A DNA stretch of 64,000 bases from positions 10,510,855-10,574,854 of the forward strand of contig NW_020653945.1 in NCBI RefSeq assembly GCF_003589595.1, in the 5' to 3' direction. Positions within the stretch are counted from its first letter, which is position 1. Each line of letters opens with the position of its first letter. Position numbers and translations under genes: made by a program. Below the pieces are notes generated by a model. It was not told the DNA's origin. It worked only from the letters and a program-made list of their open reading frames with translations, and did no database searches. This document shows, one piece after another, positions 27,101-39,100 of the stretch. This DNA comes from Hyposmocoma kahamanoa. Lineage: Eukaryota > Arthropoda > Insecta > Lepidoptera > Cosmopterigidae.

Positions 27101-30100
27101 TTTGTCGCCTTACTTCTCAAACTCGTATCTTAAAGCACAAAGTTACTGAAATGCAAAAAATGGATTGTATATACAAATTTTGCATGCTGATTTCATATCA
27201 CATTTCCTTCATATTCACGTACTGGCTTTTACCTATTCTTAAAGTAATGCATCTAAATAAATACCCTTGATAATAAATTTAAAAAAGAAAGTTTTGCCAT
27301 CTCCTGAATAATCACTCTTTATAAGATACGAGTTTGAGAAAGTAAGGCATCGATTTGTTACCGGTAATAAACACATCATCGTAAATTCGTGGGAAATGAA
27401 ACTGAGTTTCTGTAAGTAATGCAGTAAAAAATTTTCTATTGTGTCAAAAACATGCTTTACGCGACTACTAAGCTAAAATAGAGCTAAAAAATTTTTTCAA
27501 ATAGAAAACTACCGTGAGACTCATACATATTAACTAAACTAACGGATAATTCACGTATTTAAATCGAATTTTAGTTCGACACGTTTGGAGCCGGTCCGTG
27601 GTCCTTAATTATGATCATCCGCGGCGGTGACTCCACGAAATCCGCGCCGACAGCCCGGTCACTCAGTACCAATGTGGGCGCGGATGGCGACGGCGAGTAT
27701 AGTTGCTCGTTGCCCTCGTGTTTTTCATTCTTATGAAAGTCATATGCAGGATTGCATACTACACAAACCATCACGTTCTAAAATCTAATCCACACTAACC
27801 ACTGACGTGGTACTTGACACGGTTTTCCAGTGAACTAAATAATGTTAAGAAAGTCAAAAACTAAAATATTCATATTGATCCAAAAATAGTCTTTCGGCTT
27901 TCTTTTGTTCTCTGTAAAATTTTTAAATTTCAGGTGACCCTAATGCATTACTCGTGAGTATGACTCAAAGAAACAACTATTAGAACATAAATGAGTGGTA
28001 TTAGCAAGTATGTAATATTTTTCACACGTTGCGTTTCTATATATAATAGATACGTGAAGGCAGCTTAATATAGCTTCGTTTTTCTGCAAAAATAACTATA
28101 ATCTGGATAAGGTGGTGCTGTATATGGTTGCTAATTCGTCTGAATGATACGTATAGATATACATATATAGGTAGCGGTGAGAACCGGAGGTAGAGTTGTG
28201 ATACCATGTGTGGTCGCAGCGACCGACATTATGTTCATTACGGAATTCTTCGCACCAACTCAGATCTTCAGTTTCATTGACTTTAATGACCAATCGGCTA
28301 ACCACGTAAGGAGAAGACATTCCGGAGGCATTTATATTGTGTCTTTCCGGCTGAGTGTTTCTGTTATGCTATTTCTGCCGCCAAGGGGTAATGTGAGCAT
28401 TATTGCGTTCAGGTTTTGAAGGGTAAGGGAGCTGGTGAAATTACAGGCACATGTGACTGTCAAATTTATGTCTCAGGTTATAAGCGCAGTGACAGAGCCC
28501 CTCAGATCTTTACGATTTAAAGCTTTAAATCTCTGAGTGGCGCTGTAATTGCTATGGACAGGCGGGCCGTTTAACACCAGGTAAATGACTAGTTGTTCGT
28601 CCTGTCACTAGATATCATAAAAAAATACTATTAAGGCGCGTTTATTCGACACGAATGTCATCGCGCTCACGCCATGTCGCTGCGCGGCAGCGCAGAACAC
28701 ACATAGACAACAAGCTTCCAAAAAAACTCAAATATATCTCAAACCTAACTCAAACCTAAAACGGAGTTTCTGTTGAGATTCCTCCTTCTGATTTGGCAGA
28801 TATTATTCGAAACTAGAATAACTTCGTCTTTAAATTCAAATGCGGAAACAAAAAGCTACAATGCTGTCTTTAAAAACAGATAACACTCAAACTCATGAGA
28901 GAAAAATAAATATAGGCCGTACCGTTTTACCGGCCAGGGAATCAAACTCGGGACCTCGCGTGGCAGACTAGTATGGTAACCGTTCGGCCACAGAGGCTGT
29001 TAAGTTTATTTTTTTGATATAATTTGTTTATGATCATATTATATTTCTCTATTTTACGACCACCATAATTAAAATACTTCCTTAATATATCTAATTATAA
29101 GTAGAGGCTTTTAATAATGATTGCCCAGTCATTCCTAACCAAAATCATTTATATTTAAACATCCTGTTATTGATCAATTTCATAATGACGATGTCATTAA
29201 ATATTTTATGGTAATATCAAAATGCGCAACTTGATGATTTTATTAGAATAATTTATAGTTGCAAACCCGTTAGTAAACAGGCACTTATAACAAAACATAA
29301 ACAAACTTTAGATGATACCAGTAAAATCGAGACGTCACCATCACGAGTTATACTCGTATACTCCGTCCAACCATTTATTTAACTTTTGACAGCTCGAATT
29401 CTAATCTAATCAATTTGTGATGTCTTAATGCGTTTCCGATTCGATTTTTTTACAACAAATGATATTATTTATGAAGAAGTTTAAATCGTGAATGTGAGTG
29501 GGTCAAAAAGAAGATATTGTCTGATTGGGATCGTGATGTTGCGTTTGACAATGTGTGTACTCAAGAATGAATAATTAATTTTTGTTTTATTTGCTTGAAT
29601 TGTCTCGGCTCTCGATGTATGTGGCACCGTCGTTGTTTCCGATTTCCATAATACAGATTTGTGATGTTGTCTAATATTTAATAAATTAATTTATTTCATC
29701 TATTTTACTCTGTAAAGAGGGTCCGACACACGAAATTACAAGTAGTTTGAACCCAGCCATCAAATATGTGTCATCGTCGTGGTATAGTGTTTTTATCTTA
29801 TCTTAGAGGATGGAAAAAAATAGTGTAAGTATCTTATGTCAAAAGGTGACACTTTGTTACACATTAAAACAGGTGAAAAGATATTTGTACGAAGCAGCGG
29901 GCTGTATAACTTTCTTTACTTCCTGTATGCAACCTTATAAGTAGGTAGAGGAATGAAAGACATATCTATGAAAAAGATTAATGATAGCAGCACATAAGAG
30001 CGTCATTCGTGTAAGTTTAATGGTCTATAAAACCTCTGTCGGTCGGACGTGATGGCATTTGTGTCGCGCGACAGAATGGCAGCGCGGTATAGCTCGTAGG

Positions 30101-33100
30101 TGCTTAAAGGTGGCATGACACTTGGCGTTGTGAATTCGTATTGTGTACTGTTCGTATATTATTACTCCATATAAACAGAAAATTTAGTTGATATGAATAG
30201 ACGAAGAAGACATATTGCACCAATCTGTAATAATCGAATAAAAGTTGGAGAAATGGACTTAGGCTGGGGTGGTGTTTCGAATTTACCCAAGATTCGTACG
30301 AATCGTTACGCTTCTCACATTTCACGTATATGCATATATGGCGTATGGTATTGGAGTGAAATTCCCTGCAAGCAGTTTTGTCTCCTGGACTCTATGACTT
30401 GAGCTTTGTTAAAGCTAGAGTGGATAGGCATTGTATAAGTGTGCTTGCTCCATCTTCGACTTCATTATCACTTTCCATCAGGGAAGATGGAGGTCAAATG
30501 CGCACTTATTTTAACCATAAAAAATATGATGAATTGAAAAGACGAACTATATGAATCATACCAATATGATTCACACAGTTCGTCCTTTCTATTTCCAATT
30601 TGAAATTCAAGCAAATTCCAAAAATTGCTGCCCATTTGAATGAATCCATGGTGGCTTATTTGTTTTTTTCAACCACGCCAACGTTTCCGGTTCTTTACAG
30701 ATCCCATGGTAATGAGTGACGTACAGATACATTTCTAATGTATGAATTATGTGTAGATACACGGAAATAGCATATTGGAGTTTTGACACGCAATACAAAT
30801 AGCACTACCTAAACCGTTTGTGGCCTTTACTACCGAACAAGATAATTTAAATTATGCTAAGTAGAGTGCCACCCTAACAAGGCACTGGCGACGCATGCGC
30901 AGTTTTTGCGCACGCTCCGCGCTGCAGCTGCAATCAGCGCAACGCTCTGTACAGTTACAGACGGGCTAAGGCTGGCATTAACGCGTTCATTGCAAGATTG
31001 AGATACTCCGCCATATAATTTAGTTTAGAAAACATTTCTTTTATGGGCGTGCCTTCCTGTTATTCGTTTATAAAGACGAGTACATGCTATTAAGGGTCCG
31101 AAGAAATAAAATTTTTTTTCTAGTTAGGAAGTATGTGAAAATAACTATTTCCTAATACTACAAGCACACCTACAATATGTTTATTGTATGCTGTGTGAGT
31201 ACTTTGATGCTTAATTAAACATTTATACTTCGTTTTTTACATTTTCCACATTAAAAAAAAGTTGTACGTATTTTTATCATAGAAGTACGGAGGTCAAAAT
31301 CATTTGAATGACATAGTACGTCACTATGTCATTCAAATGATGTAACACAAATATATCTTTTGTTACGTACTTAGTAATTACATTAATTGTAAGTGACAAA
31401 CAGTTTGTTACAATAGCTTTACCGTTCTTATAATCAATTACTCTTGTTGAACATCGCTAATGAACAGTATCGATACAGTAAATTGCACAATATTTATCTA
31501 TAAACAATTTCACAATCAACTGAGTTGGTGGTCGCAGCTAACGGTACAAAGATGGGTGCTAAATGAAAAAACTTTTCGTCAGTTTTGTTACAAAATTCTA
31601 CTTGATTAAACTAAAGCGTAAGGTAAAAATACTACGCTTGGCATTTATGACTGTTGAAATATTATGACTCGTAAAAACTAAAACAGTATTTAAAAGAAGG
31701 TAATAAGAGACACGACATGCCGGTGCAAGTTAATGGATAATATTTTCTAAGAAATATAATCTGCCTCAAAAATCTTACATAAATAGTGGCTGTAGAAAAA
31801 CAATAAACTCTTCGCCTGGTCGTTTAAAATATTCACCTTTTTTAAATATTTCCTCTTTTGCTAGTGAAGAGTTATGATTGCCCATTAAAATACACAATTA
31901 AAAATAAAAGGGATACAAATCTTAATTATAATTTTTCAAGAAACTAAGTGTTTTCAACGGATGTTAATTGTCGTGAGATGTTCAGTTATGAGTAACTTCT
32001 CATCTACTGTACTCGTGAGAACTGTTTACAATGGAGAATTTTTTTCACTAGCAGCATTAACAAACGAAAAATAAAAACTAAAGCGTTTAGGAAAAACATA
32101 CAATGAGAGTTGCATCTATGACGATGACCTCGGTAACCTAACGATTTGCACTGTGAACGATGGACGAGGAGGTCCAATTTAGGAAACAAACTTTTCTAAG
32201 CTCAGGTGTAATGATCTGGGTAGTTCCCCAGGGTGAATTCCGTAACTCTGCCGCTCATGGTACAGGGAACGCCCTAGTTTGAAACCTTGTAATTAGATAT
32301 ATCCTACCAATCAATCTAATAATCAAGATATGAAAAGTAGGTGTACAATAACGACAGATATTTTTGAACATCATTGATACTATCGTCCTATCATCGTCAA
32401 TTCATTTATATGTCCAGTGAGACATATAAATGAATTGAAGAAAAAAAAGTAGCCGGGGCAGCCTAATGATTTGATCTACTTGCCTCTCAAAAGAGACCTC
32501 TGACTTTCTCGGAATTTATGTGCGAAATTTAATTTGTAATTTATCATGAGCTTTTCTTTGAAGGAAAACATCGCGATGAAACCAGCACGTTGAAGGTTCA
32601 CAACCTTCGGAAAACGTGTGAAGTCCCCAACCCGCATTGGGCCAGCGTGGCGGGCTATGGCCTAAGTCGTCGTCTGAAAGGAGACGCGTGCCCAGCAGTG
32701 AGACGTATAAATGGGTTGATGGTGGTGGTGGTGGAGTCCAGCAGTGGCTGGACTCAGATCTCCTCTGGCTCAATGCGGATTTGGAGCTTCATACGTCTTT
32801 CAAAGTCAAAGTGTTTATTACTTTCATGTATTATATAATGCTCTTAAAATTAAAATAGTACCAACACGACCCTGTTCGGGCACCGCAATTAAAAAATATA
32901 CATTAATTAAAATTTAAAAAATAAAAGAACATAATAATAAAGTAATTTTAAGCAAAAGCTAATATATTAAATAATAATAATAACATAACATAATACTTTT
33001 GATGTAGAATGATACAAAAAGTAATATTGGTAGTCATTCTTCAAAAAACAACTTCAGGCTGAAGTAACTTTTTGCTATCAAATGAGCACTTAGTTGTTTG

Positions 33101-36100
33101 GTGAATAAATTATATTGAGTCTGGGATGATATTATCACCATATCCTAAGGAATTCTGTTGTAAATTTAACAGCCATTACATAAGGTCCCAGATGGTACAT
33201 TTGCAAACTCGACCTAGGTAGTGCTAATCTATTTTTATGTCTGATGTTCAATGGACCTACACCCATAGGTGTCCTTCGCTTCAGTAAAATATTGTTGATA
33301 TTAGTTGCCAAATTTACATAATTCTAAAATGTATAAAGATGGTAAAGTAAGAATTTTTGATTTTATGAAGTGCGGTTTACAACTTTCCATGAGTCGATAT
33401 TTACTAGTATTCTAATATATTTCTTCTGCAAAGTGAATAACTTCAAAGCAACAGTGCTATTTCCCTTCTTCGATCTTCTTCGACATCTAGATTTCATGAC
33501 GATGTTTGCCTTCACCGGAAAGCTCATGATAAATTTCAAATTAATTTCGCACATAAATTCCGAAAACTCTGAGGTAGGAACCCGGCTTCGAACCCACGGT
33601 TTCTGCTTGAGAGGCAGTAGGTCAAACTATTAAGCTACCACGGCTTTATATTATATATACTATAGATTGTAGTCTAGTCATTCATTAGTAGTTTGATAAC
33701 TCGTAAATTCATATTAACGTCTAATCTTGGACACGATTTCCTTATGTCCTACGTTCTGACTTAGTCTGCTATGTACGTACAACAAAAAGAGGTTTGATCG
33801 GATTGCGTTCAGGCTAATAGTACAAGGGTCCGGGGTCAAGAGTCAACTGTCTAGGGTACTTTAGCACCGTGCGAATCTTCGACACAATCGATTTACTATT
33901 TCATCGTGCTGTTCATCGTTTGAGATAGGCGCCACTGTAAAATGTTTAATGGGTTTTGTACTTAAGGATTCTGGTTTTGACAATGTTTATTATTTTTTAA
34001 TGTAGTTGTAGGTGCAACAAGTATTATTTCGTTGCTATTTGGATTTACACTTACGATTCATTCTGTTTCGTCCTGTACTGTATTTTTAGTATGAAAATGA
34101 TTTTGAGTGCTAATTACAGAATACCTCCAACAAAAAATCAAGTATGGAGTTTTTAGGTTGTCGCGATGGCTACATGAATCAATGACAAATGAAACTATTT
34201 TTTCAGATATACATAAATGGCGTATATTTATTTTTTTTAAAGACCAATGTTTTGGGCTTTTTATAGGCCCCATGGTCACGGCTGATGGAGGTGGTAGCCA
34301 TTAACCAGTTATGTCTAATAGTAATGCAAACCACCATATTCTGATTTCTTTTCTTCATCATCTTCCTGTACTTGTCCCACGCTAGGTAGGCGCGGCACAA
34401 CATGTATTTTGCTTCCACACTCCCCTATCAGCCGACATTTCCATACTCACACCGTTCTTACACATATCACCTTTCACACAATCCATCCATCTTTTTGCTT
34501 TGGTTTTCCTTTCCCCATAAATCCCTCTATATTCATACTTAACACTCTTCTCGTCACATGACATTTTTCCCTCCGCATGACATGTTCATACCACGCTACC
34601 CTATTGCTGTCCATCTTTTCCGTCACTTTCAGACTTCCCTTGATGTACTCATTCCTTGCCTTTCTCATCACTCCACACATCCATCTCAACATTCGTATTG
34701 CCGTTGCATGCACAGTTCATTTATCCTCCCTTCTTATCGCTCAACATTCCGATCCATACAATACGACAGATCTAATCACGGTCTTGTGTACTTTCTCCTT
34801 TAGCTTTAGGGGAAAATATATTCTGAACTATAAGTTCATTAATTATTAATATTTAATGCGACATATCACTATATATACATATCTTGGACCTTTTTCATGC
34901 GAGAGTAATTTGGAACTTTCTAGGCAAGCAGGTAAGATTGTGGCGAAATGCTTTCTTCCTTTAGAAAAAAAATCAAAGTCAAATAGAGTAAATAAAAAGC
35001 CCGCGAAGTTTTTATTATACAACAGTATAAACTCAGGGCATCCTGTCAAGAGGATATGAATGTTTCAAGTGAATGCCAGTTTGCGTTGATGGAACAGCGT
35101 GGTTCCGCTGTAACACGCAGGATGTTACTTTATTACTGAATCCGCAGTTACAACAGATTGCCATCTGTAATATTACAGCAGGCTTGTTAGCGAGTTGTTG
35201 TGATTACCTGCCAAGGGAATAATAAAATAATTCAAATAAGCGTGAAGGCACCTAAAACAAATTACTGGCAGCTTTAAGTAATAATGCTACCAAGAAAATC
35301 TTTAAAGAGTCCTTTTCTTCGATTAAACTTTAATAGTATAAATTTTTCTCCCATTCCCTTCATTTAGCCCTTAGTGCATTATAATTTCCTGCTTGTTTAT
35401 TTATTATTATTACTATTTATTACTTAATAACTGGTGCCCTCTATTTCGTCTGCGTAGAATAAGTACTTCGCATAGCCAACTATACTAATTTACTTAATAA
35501 CTGTGTAAATTTTTTGTTTTGTTTTGTTTCTGACAAAGGGCATAAATATGTTTGAGTAATGATTGGTTCTCCATACAAACTTTAGATTTATTTTTATGCC
35601 AAAAGTAGCGTATGTCCTTCTTCTAGGTCCCATCTATTTCTATATCAATATCAAAATTGGTTCAGCGGATTAGGCGTGAAAACGGAATAGTCACACGCTA
35701 GTTTGGATTTTTTTATTTTTATATAATAATAATAATAATAATAATAACGTACACACTCAACATAGCCCCGCACTAGGGAAACCCTGTGTCGCGGGTGCCA
35801 TGGACACACACGTAGACAACCACAAATTACACTCAAACTCACGAGATAAATAAATGTAGGCCATACAAATATTTCTCCCGGCCCAGGAATCGACTCTGGG
35901 ACCTTTGCGTGGCAGTCCGGCATGGTAACCGTTCGGCCACAGAGGTAGTTTAAATAAGTATAAAAGAACGAAATAAGTTTTATTATTATATATTATTATC
36001 TAGAGGTATATGTATACATTATTAGTATTCAATGTGTAGTATTTATTTAAAACACATCTATTAGAACATATTCTAGTGTTGCATACGCCTTGCCAACACT

Positions 36101-39100
36101 TAAATTTATATCTTAAGGTTATGTAGAAGAAATTGCTACCTAGCAAGAAGTTGATGTACGTTAGCTTATTCTGTGGTCCTTATATTACTCTTCTGTGTTG
36201 TCACTGTAATTTTTTAATTTGCAATATAAACAATATTTCGTACCTTCATTCATTTGTAGATAAAGTAGTTTTATTGTATTTTATATAGGTTTATTCGTTC
36301 ACGTCCTAGATTATCTCAGCTACCATTATATGTATATGCGAGAATATTCAGCATATAATGAACAATTCAGAAATTTTCCCGTCTCGATACCGTTATGCGC
36401 ACAAATTCAATTCCTTACATTTCCTCTATTGGTAATGGAGAAACGTAATTACCCTGTGATACTTGGTTATCTACTGATGATCAAATAGACATTAATGGCA
36501 ATGGATCTAATCTTACCAATGCGAATTTTGAGAATGGAAGCAGTTTGTGGTTTTGAATGAAAACTTGTTTAAGGTGAAATATCTCGTATTCTGACTTCCA
36601 TCAAGTTGCTTGATCATACTTGATTACAACTCGCCGGCTACTGTTGCAAAATAATACCATTTCAACTTTATTCAGTTAGTAGAAAAGACAAGACCTTAAA
36701 CTACATTTATCTATCATGTGTGTCTACATACTTCACTAAAATTTATGTTTTGTATACGCGCATAATTATAATTAAATGATCACCAAATATAATATAATAT
36801 TTGTACAATACCTTACATTGCAACATTTATTTATGATACCAAGTGACGAGATAGTCTTACGCCTAATGGTAAGCGACACGCCTGTCCATAACAGTTGCAG
36901 TGCCACTCAGAGCTTTAAGTTGCAAAGATTTGAGGGACATTGTCACACTGCCCGTCACCCTAAAATATAAGTTGACAAGTCCCATGTGCCTGTAATTTCA
37001 TCAGCTCCTCTTCAAAACTGGAACGCTGTACCTAGTGCTCAATTACTGCGTGGCGGCCGAAGTAAGGAAGATGGCAGTATTTCCCTGGACGAACTCTTTT
37101 ACAAGCAGCCCAACTACTACTTAATATCAGGATGTTTTACTACAATGATATACATATATTATTGGTGAAAATACTCCACTAGTTTGTTATAAAATGTTGA
37201 TACAAAACTTGAACAACACAAAGAAAAAACCCAGCGTCTTTTGCCATGCTGGGGTCACCGCTCTTTACGAACTGAGCCACAGACCGAGTGAATTTTGTTA
37301 CAAAAATCTATTACAAGTTTCTTGACGTGTAAGACATGTATACATATTAATGTACGTGACAGCACAACGTGTTCTGTGATAAAAAGTAAAAAGGAAGGCG
37401 TATAGATGGCATGTGGCGCCAATATACTAACGGTGGCTTATAAAAATTGAATAGAACTTTTTGTGCAGCTCAATCAACTCGGTTTCACCATGCTTCAGCC
37501 CTAACTCGGCAGTAATTGAATCATGATACATAATAGCCGCATGAAACGATCCCCGGTTGTGGACATTTTCATTAGTAAAAATACATATCGACAAGGAAAA
37601 TCTTTTACAATATTATTTCCGCGTATATAATACTAAAGAACACTGAAACACACTACTGACTAAACTGTCTCCAAGTTTGATTCAATATCAGCTTTCATTA
37701 CATCGGCAACAGTAATCACATTAACCACAAGGTTAATACCGTGAACCATAACAGGAATTAAATTCGCACCATATTCGCACGTTAATTTTAGAGGTGCGCT
37801 AAAATACTTCACGGCATCAATTCACGGATAGTTAAAGCGAGTTCCAAACTGGATATTAATAGAGTGGGGGTAATCGCGATTCTATAACGGCCTTGGTCGA
37901 CCTTGCGACCATAATATCGACATGTGGACGGGGTCACTGCCCGCTCTCCGTGGCTAATCGACAACGCATTTCGATCGAGATCGAGATGTTTTGACATCGA
38001 TCCTATTAAGTAACCGTTCCTTTTTTACAGTTCAGGTCGATTACATCGTTCTAAATGGTTTACTGTACATTATTAAAATTGTATACAGGGCTATTTGCAA
38101 AACACTAACAGCTTCTCATAACGCATCATTATACAACAATTTTTGTTGCATAATTTTATGCAAATCACAATAAATTTACCAAAAATAAACTTTCAAGTTT
38201 TTATCGAGTTCTTAGGTTTTCGCGAGTCAACACACACAGTCAACCGTGACCATGGGACCTGTAAAGGGCCCGAAACGTCGGTTTGTTTGAAAAAACAAAT
38301 ATACGCGATTTAAATCCGGAAAAATAGTTTCATTTCCTATTTCAAGTTTTTGTTGCACTACCTGACACTTTTAGATCTGTTTTTCGTAGTAAGATTAAGA
38401 TCAAACATGCAAGCGCCATCTTCGACGACCCCCACCCCCGCTCCTGCGTTTTGCATTTATTTATTTATTTATTTATTTACCTTCTTTTGTTACCGCGCAG
38501 ATTTATCACCGTTTAGAGCGATCTATTGAAATATTAGTATTTTTGTACAAAAGTATAATCTGGTGAATTATTGAAAGTCTTGAAACAAAAGTTGTTGTTT
38601 AAGACGTTTAGTAATAGTCTTGTGAGGTTGTTAGTATTTTACAAATAACCCTGTAATTATATTGCGTCCGTAGATATAATAGATGGATAATTATTTCCTG
38701 GCAGCCCCGCATAGCACAGTAAAACGTTTGCCGTGTTTATAAATAGGCGAGCGCGCTTTATCTAGCGACTTAAGTCGGGGACTAACGGCGGTGTCCCGGT
38801 AATTGCCAATAGCCTTGCTGTGATAGCCGATAGCTCGACCGTTATAGTGCTCTGAACACTTCCGATCTTACCTCACTCCACTAACTCTGAGCTAGTTTTT
38901 TCAACCCTTTAAAGGCAACATTCTATCTTAAGACTGCGAGTTTAAACCGTTTTCTAAGATACACATGAGCTCCTTTAGTGCAATTCCTTTCATGATATCT
39001 CTGTTTTATATGTTTAAATCAAGTACATACTTTTTACGGGCAGCGAACTCATTAACATTTGATTTGCAAAGCAAAAAAAGAAAAGGTCATTAGTTTTTAC

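Noticed and set aside
28096..28419. Opposed ORFs, possible coding exon
   Set aside because: No convincing splice borders or family; the right part enters a family A repeat.
32516..32838. Overlapping ORFs of 73-85 codons
   Set aside because: They are reading frames across a LINE 3' tail with a GGT microsatellite.
38255..38290. Hammerhead ribozyme in family C (CTGTAAAGGGCCCGAAAC)
   Set aside because: The core needs CTGATGA before the GAAA; here it is CTGTAAA, and no stem III was found in any copy.
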